Origin: Onthophagus taurus
Lineage: Eukaryota > Arthropoda > Insecta > Coleoptera > Scarabaeidae
Reading direction: 5' to 3'
DNA: 64,000 nt
NCBI RefSeq assembly: GCF_036711975.1
Contig: NC_091973.1
Coordinates: 3,844,001 to 3,908,000 of the forward strand
The notes under the pieces were generated by a model. It did no database searches, was not told the origin of the DNA, and was given only the letters and a program-made list of their open reading frames with translations. This document shows positions 13,331 to 24,700 of the stretch, one piece after another (positions within the stretch are counted from its first letter, which is position 1; the number at the start of each line of letters is the position of its first letter). A program made the position numbers and the translations under genes.

Positions 13331-13775
13331 TGCATTAATATAAATATCGTAATTTTTATTATTTTGATTGATCTTAACAAATTTTTTAGTAATTTTAAGA
13401 CAATATATTTTGAAATTAATTTTTTTGGTTTTTAGATGAAATTTATATTTTAAGTAGTGGGGGTAATACAACAGATATTTCAATATACCCAAATAAAACG
13501 ATTTTCAAGAACTTTCTTTTTCAACAAAGATCTAATACTAATCTTCGTTTATTTATTTAATCAATTTTATTTATTGTTTATTAGTTAAATTCATAAACTG
13601 AAATTGTCCAGATATACGTATATAGCCTTGATGATATAAGAACTAATTTCACATCAATCACCCGCTAGTTCAGCGACATCTGGCATATAAAATAACAGTA
13701 ACTCACGTAGTGTTTAACGCATTGTGATAAATTTTTCGATGTAATTATTTTATACTATTTACACTCGAGACGCGA

Positions 13776-16700
13776 ATGATGGAGGACGTGAACGAATTTA
13801 ATCACCGGGCCAAAAAACGTATCAAGGAGGTTAAGAAGAAAGCTAGGCCAGGTTAGTAAAAAAATGTAACCTAAAATATCGCTATATCAATAAAAAAAAC
13901 AAATCTATTTATCCCCTTTTCGGTGCAATTAGAACTTAACACCAAGGAGTCTTGGACCCAACATCGCTATGCTGACGATTTCGAACAGTACTGGGAATTC
14001 GAAGACAACTGCCCAAGGATCACTGAATCTCTTTGCTCCATCAGGGAGTTCATTTCAAACTTCGAGCTACCCTCGAAACCCGTCGTTATTCTGGGCTGCC
14101 AAGATACATGGCAAGCAAAAAGGAAATGGACCCTCGAGAAACTCGCCAAGAAATATAGGAATCAAAAATTCAAATGTGGGGAGGATAACGAAGGTTATAG
14201 CGTCAAAATGAAAATGAAATATTATATACATTATATGCTCAAGACTAAAGATGATAGCCCATTGTATATTTTTGATAGCAATTTTGGTGAAGTAAGTTAT
14301 AATAAGTATACTTATAATAATATAAGTATATAATAAGTATACACTAAATATGTTTATTTTTTTTTAAATTAATATTTAGCACGAACGTCGTAGAAAACTT
14401 TTACTAGACTATGAAGTTCCTATTTATTTTCGAGATGATCTGTTCAAATACACTGGTGAAAACAAGCGTCCACCATATCGTTGGTTTGTAATGGGTCCAG
14501 CTCGTTCAGGAACAGGAATTCACATAGACCCCTTAGGAACAAGCGCATGGAACGCGCTTATAACCGGTCATAAACGGTGAGTTAAAACTGTTTTCAAAAC
14601 AGCAAACCAATAAAAAATTTTATTACCCTAGCTTTTACGCCCACATTCCGGTTTCCATTTCTCTCATTCAAAACCGATCCCTAGCTGATTAGTACAGGTG
14701 TTATCTGAAGAAATACAAGAGCCTTTGTTATGACTAAACCAACTATTATTAAAGCTTTTATTATTAAAAGCCTGTGATATGTGATTGAATCATTGAAATG
14801 AATAATTCCTTAGAATGTTATCTGAAACAATAAAATTTTATGGGTAATTTTAATAGTTGGCCTTTATAACCAGCTAATATTCCAAAGATGTTTATTAAAA
14901 GTAGTTGGCGAAACGTGAGTTATAAATCTTGTTTTGCAAAATTAAAAATCATAACCATTTTTTTTTCCTTAAAAATTAAAATTTAGCCTTATCACATTTT
15001 TCAGAACAGTATTAAGTACTGGGAATACGCTGATATGATTTAAATAACCATTGATTAATAATATGCATAAATCGTTGCGGATTTCTTATCGCCAAGTTTA
15101 ATAAAAAAAATGTGATTCACTTAATTAGGTTATGTTTCATGTTGAAACAATTCCAGAAGGACGATAAACCGCTTCGATTGTCCCTAATTAGCGAAAGCCT
15201 CGCGTAACGTATTGCGGCATCTTAAATATTTATGTATCAAGAATGAGATTAGAATCAGCAGAATTAAGTTCTTAATTTCATTATTACAAGATGTATTTAA
15301 GCTTAATGTGTCTAAAAAAATAAAATTCTCATTCAAGAATACTAAATACTACTTGAACAAGATTATACAATCAATGAAGATTAGCGAAGACCACATATTA
15401 CTTAAATAAAACTGCGTACTGCTTGAAGAAGACTAGAGGTTTTTCTAGAAAACTTAATACTGCTTGAAGATGACTAAATACCGCTTCACTACTTGTTTTT
15501 TAGAACGAATCATTGAGACAGAGAGGAGCTAGGATGATGGTGGTCTAGATACTATTTGTAAAAACCAAGATTCTGCTTATGGAAGACTATATACCGCTAA
15601 TATAAGGCTAGATGCTACTTACTGTCGCTTAGACTCTACTATCAGAAGCCTAAATTCTGCTTTTAGAAGTCTAAATTCAGGACGATTGACAATAAAGTAG
15701 ATACTGCCGAAAACAAAAGTAGTTGATGCTTACAGTTTCCTAGAATCTGCTTGCAGAAGCTTGGATGTTGCTTCTAGAGGTAGAATCCAGGCTTCCAGAA
15801 TCCAAGCTGCTAGAAGACAAGATTCTGCTTGCAGAAGTCTAAATTTTGGCTGAAAAAGCCGCGATAAAGCATCCAGAAGTTTAGATATTGCTAATAGAAG
15901 ACTAAATACTGCTTGGAGATGGCTAGAAAATGCTTGCAGAAACCTAAATTCTACTTGATTTTGCTTGCAGAATGGACACTGCCTTAAAAAAGATTATATA
16001 CTATTCGAAGAAAACTATATACTGCTTGGTCAAGACTAAATTCTCATTGCAGAAGTCTTACTACTGCTTGGAGAAGACTTAATACTGCTTTTTTTGCAGA
16101 AATCAGTCTATTTGCAGTAAACTGAGAATGAATGTCCTTCCCAACATGGGTGTACGTAATCCACACTATGATGTGGATGATAAAATGGGGTTTAATAATT
16201 AATCATTATCTTTTATTCATTAATTATCTATCTGTTTTTATGAAATTAATTAAAAAAAAAACTAAAAATATTATTTTTTTTCAGTTGGTGTTTATTTCCA
16301 ACAAATACTCCAAAAGAATTATTAAAAGTAACTGGTATAATGGGAGGTAAACAAAGAGATGAGGCAATAACTTGGTTTAATTTGATTTATCCACAAACGA
16401 AAGAACCATCATGGCCGGATGACTGTAAACCAATAGAAATCTTACAAAAACCGGGTGAAACGGTTTTTGTTCCTGGCGGTTGGTGGCACGTCGTTTTAAA
16501 TTTAGATACGACAATTGCAGTCACTCAAAACTTTTGTAGTCGTACGAATTTCCCGGTTGTTTGGCACAAAACGGCACGTGGGCGTCCGAAACTTTCGCAA
16601 AAATGGTTGAAGATGCTGCGGGAAAAAGAGCCACGTTTGGCGATGTTGGCTGATAGAGTTAATTTAGAAGAACCATCGGGGGTGGCTTCAGATAGTTCGA

Positions 16701-16903
16701 GTAATTCGTCGAGTTCTAGTTCGGACACGGAAAATGGGGGTGGATCGAATTCGGAAAATGATGACAGCGGCCAAGAATCGTTAACGGCGAAAAAGAAAAG
16801 GAGGAAATCGGATTCAGATTCCGGTAGAAATCGTAAGGCGGTTCGGAGATACGTAAGTGATGGTGAAAACGTAGTAGGAGATGCTGATTGTGTTCGTTCA
16901 TAG
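13776..16903 (+). CDS. JMJD6: JMJD6: JmjC-domain lysyl hydroxylase / arginine demethylase, complete
   Basis: Nuclear Fe(II)/2-oxoglutarate-dependent oxygenase that hydroxylates lysines in splicing regulators; histone arginine demethylation has also been reported for the family. Exons: 13776-13851, 13933-14291, 14380-14576 and 16285-16903, giving 416 aa (human about 403). The N-terminus carries basic NLS-like stretches ([13 protein letters not shown]). Conserved blocks include [20 protein letters not shown] and the JmjC core. Iron ligands are visible as HID (about H193, D195) and the later WWHVV (about H279). The C-terminus has the family poly-serine stretch followed by basic clusters (KKKRRK). 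The last intron (14577-16284) is 1.7 kb and holds a degenerate minisatellite. A candidate polyA signal AATAAA lies at 17497. Confidence 0.96.
15410..16110. repeat. Degenerate ~20-30-bp minisatellite in JMJD6 intron 3
   Basis: About 700 bases made of loosely repeated units resembling CTGCTTGCAGAAGTCTAAAT, with variants such as CTGCTTGGAGAAGACTTAAT and CTGCTTGAAGAAGACTAGA. Unit length varies with insertions, so it is an old tandem array. No coding frame or transposon feature was recognised. Confidence 0.75.
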
Positions 16904-17729
16904 AGTAACGATTCGGCGATGTCCTGGGTAAACGATCAACGCACCACGTCTGCATCGCCGCAATGCGCTGAAATCAACTCGACCACGGGTTCGTAAGTAT
17001 CTGGTGTACAAAAAAATTTAAAGATCCTTGTTCCAAGATTTCCTCCCTTATTCCCATATAGTTACCAACGGCCCCTCCTTGAAAACTTTTATATTTTCTT
17101 ACTTTTGCAAGTGTACATGAGATACAAGAACACCTTTTTTAATATTTATATGGAAAAATTATACATATACATATATTATATATATTTAAAGAAAAATGAA
17201 AAGTATTTTAATAATATGAATAGCCTAATTGTTGGCACGCCCAAAAAAGATTTTTTTTTGGCGTGTTTAGGGAAAAAATTAATTTTATTTGATCGTTTGT
17301 TATCCATTTATTATTATTATCTACTATTGATTACTTAATTAATTTGGTTGTTAGATTTTTTGTTTGTTATTGGCCCCTTTTGTCCCGCTCACAACTCTTC
17401 CACTAACACCTCATCACATATTCGCATCCTTCCCTCCCTTAGACAAATTTTCTTTTATATAATGTGATCTACGATAGTGCCTAAATTTGTACGAAAAATA
17501 AAAAGAATCGTATCCTATAGTTGACAAGACTTACAGTCGCGTAATAGATTTCGGGCGGCAGTATCCCGTTGTTGTGCCAATCTGGACCATTTTTTTTTTT
17601 TAGATAAATCTTATTAATTTTATTTTGGTCCCATCGTGTTAACCGCCGCCCGAAGCCTGTTCGCTATCAAGCAGGGATAACTTAATTTTCAATCAATAAA
17701 AAGTATTATATTATTTAAGCTAGGAACTA
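16904..17729. other. JMJD6 3' region
   Basis: Probable 3' UTR to about 17520 (AATAAA at 17497), then AT-rich DNA. An inverted pair TTCGGGCGGC / GCCGCCCGAA lies at about 17548-17656 with a ~90-base loop. No gene is seen. Confidence 0.4.
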
Positions 17730-17845
17730 AGGATAGGAGGAAAACGAAAGGAAAATTAACCACATATATGTGTGCCTTTTTGCCTTCGTAGAACTTTATA
17801 AAATAAAACTGTATAAACAAAAATTATTGCTTTTTTCTTTCATCC
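17730..17845. repeat. ~110-bp repeat, copy 1 (inverted partner at 24200-24312)
   Basis: The segment containing ACATATATGTGTGCC and AACTTTATAAAATAAAACTG matches the reverse complement of 24200-24312 almost base for base. One copy lies beyond the JMJD6 3' end and the other beyond the BTBD gene 3' end. In both places GC-core repeats follow within a few hundred bases. Confidence 0.75.
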
Positions 17846-17974
17846 CAACCTTGAATACTTAGTTTAATTTAATGGTAATAATAATAAATAGTTTGATAAT
17901 AATAGTTAATAGTATTAGTAATAGGTAATTGATTAAATAATAGTTTGATTTAATGTCTTGGACAGTAAAACTCA

Positions 17975-18085
17975 CTTCGCCGAGGTCGCTTGCGGGCGAG
18001 GCGCTAGAATCTTCCAAAACTGACGATTTCGTGTTAATATATGAAGTCCCGCGCCTCGTCCGCAAGCGACCTCGACGATGTTCGA
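17975..18085. repeat. Inverted pair of GC-rich core elements
   Basis: A forward core (GCCGAGGTCGCTTGCGGG, from about 17979) and a reverse core (CCGCAAGCGACCTCGACG, to about 18077) are separated by about 60 bases containing GCTAGAATCTTCC. The pair could extrude as a cruciform. The same arrangement occurs at 25790-25895, 58295-58550 and 60690-60800. Confidence 0.85.
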
Positions 18086-18284
18086 TATCATTCACTTAAT
18101 GTCTTGGAAGTAAACCAAGCACAAGGCAGTAGCTTCTAAAGATAAATAAATTAAAGTGTTATGTGCTTGATGAGTTAATGATATCATACAGTTGCTCACA
18201 AAATTGAGTATACAGGAGAATGGAAGATAGATAATTGTGAATATTTCAAATAATTATTAATTTATTTTAAAGTTTGTGATATAT

Positions 18285-18319
<35 letters not shown>

Positions 18320-18675
18320 TAACAGCAATCTTATTAACTAATTTGAATACAAAATAATCCAGTTTTCCAAATAAAATAATCACAATATTAATAATAATGA
18401 CAAATGATACGAAATGCACGTGACAAAATTGAGTGTACAGTAAAGGAAAAGTGAATAAGTTTAGGTGGGTATTATGTTTTAATACGCTGTAGGCCCTCCA
18501 TTGGCGTCAATTATCGCCTGCATTCGCAGTGACATTGAATCCACTAACTTTTTGGTGTAGTTTGGCGAGATTCTATCCCAAATTTTACAAATTTCATTTC
18601 TCAATTCGCTTTTGTTTCAGCAGTTGCTATTTTTTAACTGAAATTTAACTTCTCCCCACAAATGTTCAATGGGGT

Positions 18676-18936
18676 TCACATATCAGGTTCACGATCAGGA
18701 GACTGTGGTGGTGTTTTCAGTTGTTTTGATATGTTATATAATAACCATTGTTTCACAAGGTATGACGTATGTTTTGGATCATTATCTTGTTGGAACCAGA
18801 ACACAGTCGGAAGGTTAAGTTTTTGAGAGCTTTGACGTAATTTGCGTTTTAAAATATCCAAATAACTAAATTTTATCATATTTGCCTCAATAAACTCCAT
18901 AGTTCCGACGCCGCTGGCTGCCATTGATCCCCACAA
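18676..18936 (-). pseudogene. Tc1-like transposase fragment (left arm)
   Basis: Minus-strand frame with Tc1 (DD34E) signatures: MWGSMAASGVGTMEFI, FWFQQDNDPKHTSYLVKQW and KQLKTPPQSPD. The following NPIEHLW block, containing the catalytic glutamate, is present in another frame at about 18630-18675, so the gene is frameshifted as well as N-terminally truncated. Not functional. Confidence 0.88.
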
Positions 18937-19220
18937 CGTTACTGAACCATCCCCATGTTTTATTGGTGACGTTATGTTAATGTTAGTAAAGTGGTAACAC
19001 AGTAATTCGAGGTATACACTAAAAATAATTGATTATTATTATAAATTCTTTTTTCGTAGTGAATTTCGTATCACTTACTGTGGGGATATGCTGTGCGGGT
19101 CCGTGGCAGCCAGCGTTGGAACTGTAGTTTATTGAGGGAAATATGATAAAATTTTGTTATTATTTAGATATTTTAAATCGTAATTTACGTCAAAGTTCTT
19201 AAAGAGTCAACCTTCCGACT

Positions 19221-19418
19221 GTGTACTGGTTCCAACAAGATGATAATCCCGATGATACATTATACCTTATGAAGAAATGGTTATTATACAATACTTCAAA
19301 ACAACTAAAAACACTACCACAGTCTCCGGATATGAATCCTATTGAACATTTATGGAGAAAAGTCAGGTTTCAGTTAAAAAACAGCAAGTGTCGAAACAAA
19401 AGCGAATTAAATTTGTAA
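19221..19418 (+). pseudogene. Tc1-like transposase fragment (right arm)
   Basis: Plus-strand frame with YWFQQDDNPDDTLYLMKKW, KQLKTLPQSPDMNPIEHLW and KVRFQLKNS. It is the same C-terminal transposase region as 18676-18936 in opposite orientation. Changes in the usual NDPKHT block (here DNPDDT) and the missing N-terminal half show it is dead. Confidence 0.88.
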
Positions 19419-19658
19419 AATTTGAGATAGAATCTCGCCAAACTAAACTAAAAAGACAATTGATGCCAATGGAGGGCTTACAACTTATCAAAACATAATA
19501 CTGAACTAACTTATTCACTTTGCCTTAACTTTATACTCAATTTTGTGGCGTGAATTTCGTGTCATTTTTTATTATTGTTAATATTGTTATTATTTTATTT
19601 GGAAAAATGGATTATTTTGAATTCAAATTAGTTAATAAGATTGTTATTAATACATATA

Positions 19659-20728
19659 CAGGGTGATTCGCATAAGAACCGACACAGAGCAGGGACATGT
19701 AGAAGACAATAAATTAAGATGATTTAACGCAACTTATCTCTATACGAAGTTGTACCCCTGAGGAGTTATAGGCCTTCAAAGTTAGGTCTTAAATTTTTAA
19801 AACATTGAATATCTTCGTAATACATTAAGCTAGAAAAACCAAATTTGGCATACATTATGAGTGTACCGAGGGTATTGATTAGTAGCAAGTTGAAACCAAT
19901 TGAGGCATTTCAAAGGGTTGATTAGGGATGATAGTAAAATTTAATTAATTAATTTAATTTAATCAGCCCTAAATTTTGACTGATTTTTTTAACCTTTTGG
20001 TGGATTTAATACATTATTACCTCATTTCATGTGGAATGTAATTCTAAAACTTTTTTTACTCTTATTATTTTTTAAAAGACATTGTCGTTTTCATAAAAAA
20101 CTCAAATAACTAAAGACACGTATTTCGTTAATGCTACCTAAAATCATCGAAAATTCAGTAGTCGGCTGTGAAATTGACAAATAGGTTATAAAACCTTGTC
20201 GTCAATTAACTTTATAACCTATTTGTGAAGTTTGACGTACAATTTCATAGCCGACTACTGAATTTTCGCTTATTTTAAGTAACATTACGAAATACATGTC
20301 TTTAGTTATTTAAGTTTTTTACGAAAACGACAAAATTTTTTTAAAAAAATAATAAGAGTAGGAAAAGTTTTAGAATTAAATTCCACATGAAATGAAGTAG
20401 TAATGTATTAAATCCGCCAAAAGGTTAAAAAAATCAGTCAAAATTTAGGGTATCATCACCCTTAATCAACCCTTTGAAATGCCTCAATTGAGTTCAATTT
20501 GCTATCAATTAATACCCGTGGTACACTCAAAACGTATACCAAATCAGGTTTTTCTAGCTTAATGTATTACGAAGATATTGAACTTTTTAATAATTTAAGA
20601 CCCAACTTTGAAGGCCTATAACTCCTCAGGTGTACAACTTAGTATAGAGGTAAGTTACGTTAAATCATCTTAATTTATTGTCCTCTACATGTCCCTGCTC
20701 TGTGTCGGTTCTTATGTGAATCACCCTG
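19659..20728. mobile_element. 1070-bp fold-back element with ~500-bp inverted arms
   Basis: Begins CAGGGTGATTCGCATAAGAAC and ends with its complement GTGAATCACCCTG; both ends are flanked by TA. The arms are near-complementary almost to the centre at about 20190, where GCCGACTACTGAATTTTC mirrors GAAAATTCAGTAGTCGGC. No transposase frame. It sits inside the right arm of the larger Tc1-like palindrome. Confidence 0.9.
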
Positions 20729-20745
20729 TATATCACAAACTTTAA

Positions 20746-22035
20746 CCCTTTGTGACCCGACGGTACTTTAAAGTACCAGTACGTTTTTTATACATATCAT
20801 TTTAAAGAGAAAGCTTTGAGCTTTAATTTAGAACAAGTTTCATTCCTTAATTTCAATAAATACGGCTTCCAGGAATTTTTAAATTAGCATTTTTTTGACA
20901 CTTTTCGTTTATACGAAAATGTAAGTTTTGTTTCAACATTTTTTTTCTCAATATTTTTCCAATCCAACTCAACAATTATTATACATCATTTTAAAGAGAA
21001 AGCTTTGAGCTTTAATTTAGAACAAGTCTCATTCCTTAATTTCAATAAATACGGCTTCCAGGAATTTTTAAATTAGCTTCTTTTTTGACAGTTTTAGGTT
21101 ATACGAAAATGTAAGTTTTGTTTCAACATTTTTTTTTCTTAATATTTTTCCGAGCCAACCCAACGATTATTATAGATCATTTTAAAAAGAAAGCTTTGAA
21201 CTTTAATTTAGAACAAATCTCATTCTTTATTTCAATAAATACGGCTTTCAGGAATTTTTAAATTAGCATATTTTTTGACTTTTCGGTTATACGAAAATGT
21301 AAGTTTTGTTTCAACATCTCTTTTCTCAATATTTTTCCAATCCAACCCAACAATTATTATACATCATTTTAAAGAAAAAGTTTTGAGCTTTAATTTAGAA
21401 CAAGTCTTATTCCTTAATTTCAATAAATACGGCTTCCAGTAATTTTTAAATTAGCAACTTTTTTCACACTTTTAGGTTATACAAAAATGTAAGTTTTGTT
21501 TTCATTTTTTTTTTTTAATATTTTTCCAAGCCAACCCAACGATTATTATACATCGATTTAAACAGAAAGCTTTAAGCGTCAATTTAAAATAAGTTTCATT
21601 TCTTAATTTGAATAAACACGGCTTCCAGAAAATTTTGAATTAGCATCTTTTTGACACTTACATTATGCGAAAATGTTGGTTTTTGCTCAATATGTTTTTT
21701 CTCAATATTCTATCAGATTTTTTCGTCGTTCTGTAGCTACAGGACTGATAAATAAACATTCAAATTTACTGCGTCCACGAAAATGTCGTAGCGCAGAAAG
21801 AGGAAGTTGTGAAAATTGTTCTGCCAAAGCTAGACCCCACTCAAAATGTACTGCGTGCAATGTTTACTTAGGTTGTAATGAAAAAAGAACTGTTTTTCTG
21901 AATATCATAATGTGATTTAGCTAAAGCAAGTGTTACTTATTTTCTAACGTAATAAAAAACGTTATATTTTTATATATTAGTAATGAAAGTTTTTCACAAA
22001 GTTTCAAAATTTTTAACTTCTTGGGACACAAAGGG
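20746..22035 (+). mobile_element. piggyBac-like remnant at a TTAA site with internal tandem repeats
   Basis: Flanked by TTAA at 20742-20745 and 22036-22039. Termini are CCCTTTGTGACCCGACG and the complementary GGGACACAAAGGG. It contains five tandem ~185-bp units (20790-21640; AAGCTTTGAGCTTTAATTTAG is typical). A short coding remnant at 21673-21915 ends in a cysteine-rich stretch (RGSCENCSAKARPHSKCTAC) typical of the C-terminal zinc-binding domain of piggyBac transposases. The catalytic core is absent. Confidence 0.82.
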
Positions 22036-22117
22036 TTAAAATAAATTAATAATTATTTGAAATTTTCACAATTATCTATCTTCCATTCCGCTGTATACTC
22101 AATTTTGTGAGCAACTG

Positions 22118-22565
22118 TATATTATCACGAGATCGTCAGTTTTCTAGAAGATTCTAGCAAAGATTCAAATGAGGAAAAACGGTTTTTTTATTAGCATTCG
22201 TAGTATATAGTGGAACGTGGCGCCACCATTATTATTAATAATAAAATAAAATTTAAAAATATTATGAAGTTTAATTATAAAAGAAATATACAACTTAATT
22301 GTATAAAGTTGTATCACAGCAATACATAAAAAGAAAATCATTAATAGGGAGAAATCTGTCAACGTAGAAACCCTATATTACCGGCTTATTTGTTAGTATT
22401 GTAACGGACCGTTAAAATTTTGTTCCAGAGCGCGCGTAAAGTACTTCTGCTTGCTTCTGCTCACTTCTGCTACTTTCGTCCTCAACATAAACAGAACGGA
22501 ACGTAAATATTTACATTCCTAGCGTTCAGCTTAACATTGACGAAGAAATTGTAAATGTGGTTCAA
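22118..22565. other. Repeat remnant and BTBD gene 5' region
   Basis: The first 50 bases (GATCGTCAGTTTTCTAGAAG) resemble the spacer found between GC-core pairs elsewhere. The rest is AT-rich, then moderately GC-rich DNA with CTTCTGCTTGCTTCTGC at about 22445-22470, probably the 5' UTR/promoter of the gene starting at 22566. Confidence 0.4.
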
Positions 22566-24063
22566 ATGGACACCTATTTGAACACGGTTAACTTTGAGGA
22601 CGACGACGACGTTCCGCAGAATCGCACTAAAGATTCGCAGAAAAAGCAGCGGTACCAAGATGATGAAAGGAGACTGATGGCTGGTTTTTCTGCTTTGGAT
22701 GGTTCTCCCGTTAACGGGTACAATTGGCAAGCGAAACAATCTACAATGGCTGATCGTTTAGGTATACTTTTATTTAATACTTTGATGTCTGATGTGACTT
22801 TTATTGTTGGGGTTCAACGAGAAAGGATTCCAGCTCATAAATTTATACTATCTATAAGCAGTTCGGTGTTTGAAGCTATGTTCTATAGTAACTTATCGAA
22901 TGAAGCGAAAGATATCGAGCTTCCAGATGTTGAACCCGTTGCTTTTAAAAACTTATTAAAACATATTTATTTAGACAATGCCTTCATTGGGCCAGAGAAC
23001 GTTATGACAACTTTGTACACTGCCAAGAAGTATTCGTTACCAAAATTAGAAAAGCATTGTGTTGAGTTTTTAGAATGTAACTTATGTAGCGAGAACGCCT
23101 TTTTATTACTATCTCAAGCTCGATTATTTGATGAATCACAATTAGTTTTAAATTGTCTCGATGTGATTGATAAGAAAACGCAAGATTCGCTTGATTCGGA
23201 AGGCTTCTTAGACATAGATTTTGACACTTTACTGTGTGTACTGCAAAGAGATACGCTTAGAATCCGAGAGATTCGTTTGTACGAAGCCGTAAAACGTTGG
23301 GCTGACGCACAATGTCGTAGAAAAAATTTAGAAATAACCAATGAAAATCGCAACGCAATTTTAGGACCATGCATTAATCTTCTAAGATATCCCTTAATGA
23401 GTGTTGAAGAATTCGCATCCGGTCCGGCACAAAGTGGATTTTTAACAGATGCTCAAATCGTCCAATTATTTTTATACTTTACTTTAAATCCAAAACCAGC
23501 GACGGAATTCTCAGAAACCCCTAGATGTTGTATGATGGGACGCGAATGCGTTGCCAACAGATTTGTTGATGTGGAGAGCCGATGGGGTTACAACGGAACC
23601 AGCGATAGAATCCGGTTTCAAGTTGATAAAAGAATTTTCATTGCCGGATTAGGTTTGTATGGTTCCGTTCATGGACCATCAGAATATGATGTCACCATAC
23701 AAATTCTTCATACGCATACCGCTAAAGTAGTTGGATTTAATAAAACTAAATTCAATTCGGATGGATCTAGTCGCACATTTCGAGTCATGTTCAAAGAACC
23801 AGTTGAGATTATGCCTAATACTAGTTATATCGCGATAGCTACGTTGAAAGTAAGTTTTTTTATTTCAAAAAAGATGTATTTGCTATTATTATTTTTTGTT
23901 TAAGGGAAATGATTCTTATTATGGCACAAAAGGATTAAGAAAAGTGATATTACAATGTAGTAAAGGTGAAAGAGTTGTTTTTCAATTTTCCTATGCCGCG
24001 GGAAATAATAATGGTTCATCTGTTGAAGATGGACAAATTCCAGAGTTTATTTTTTATACATAA
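22566..24063 (+). CDS. BTBD2: BTB-BACK-PHR domain protein, BTBD1/BTBD2 orthologue, complete
   Basis: Predicted Cullin-3 substrate adaptor. Exons 22566-23849 and 23905-24063 with a 55-bp intron; 480 aa. The BTB domain covers about residues 70-170 ([44 protein letters not shown]), the BACK domain about 175-310 ([40 protein letters not shown]) and the PHR domain the C-terminus ([53 protein letters not shown]). The ending IPEFIFYT matches the BTBD1/2 family end. The ATG at 22566 is the first in-frame ATG; an acidic stretch (FEDDDDV) follows. BTBD1 and BTBD2 cannot be told apart in a single insect orthologue. Confidence 0.93.
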
Positions 24064-24700
24064 ATTGTGATGGTAAATTTATGTCGTATTATTTTAACCA
24101 TATCGCTGGATGTTTTGGTATTAAACTACACTTGCATGAATCAAAAGTATTTATATTTAATAGCAATATATTTAAGGTTATTGTATTACAATAGTTTTCC
24201 TCTAAATCATGGGATGTAAAAAAAAGCAATAATTTTTGTTTATACAGTTTTATTTTATAAAGTTCTACAAGGCACACATATATGTGATTAATTTTCCTTT
24301 CATTTTCCTCCTATTCTTATTTATACGGTGTTTTGATATTGTGTGCACTGCAGAGGATAAACTAAATATTCAAAATGTTAAAAGAAATGATATCATCTCA
24401 TATTGTCGAGATCGCTTAAAATTGATATCATAGCTTCTAAATTCAAAATATCATTGAGTTTAGGTTTGTATTTGTGATGTATATGTTTGTATGTTGAATG
24501 GGTAATTTTGTGCCTCGCCCGCAAGCGACGATGATATCATTGAGAAGTAAACCAAGCACATAACATTTTAATTTATTCTCACCCCGCCGAGGTCGCTTGC
24601 GGGCGAGGCGCTGGAGCTGATACGTCATAAATACAAACCTCTACTCAATGAAATTTTGCATTTAGAAGCTATGATATACTAGATATACTATATTAGAAGC
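24064..24700. repeat. BTBD gene 3' region, inverted 110-bp repeat and GC-core copies
   Basis: 24200-24312 is the inverted copy of 17730-17845. From about 24380 there is decayed GC-core repeat DNA. Clear cores lie at about 24510-24530 (reverse, GCCTCGCCCGCAAGCGA) and 24589-24612 (forward). The end (24605-24690) has the GCTGGAGCTGA...AAATACAAACC spacer of the 481-bp repeat, duplicated around GAAGCTATGA. Confidence 0.7.

Larger units (their letters stand above)
12736..13775. other. JMJD6 upstream region with degenerate satellite edge
   Basis: To about 12930 there are decayed copies of the 85-bp monomer (AGCCGACATCGCTTTTT, AGCCGAGGTTGCATAC). The remainder is AT-rich DNA containing two copies of an AGATGGCGC element in opposite orientation (annotated separately) and the probable JMJD6 promoter. 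Confidence 0.5.
18189..22117. mobile_element. Composite nested transposon: palindromic Tc1-like element with two insertions
   Basis: Termini are inverted repeats (CAGTTGCTCACAAAATTG... at 18189 and its complement ending at 22117), alike for about 85 bp and flanked by TA on both sides. Internally the arms are inverted copies of the 3' half of a Tc1/mariner transposase, meeting near 19000-19080. The right arm is interrupted at a TA by 19659-20728 and at a TTAA by 20746-22035. Removing the insertions restores a sequence matching the reverse complement of the left arm (18240-18350), including an AT-dinucleotide tract of variable length. The element is non-autonomous and decayed. Confidence 0.85.
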
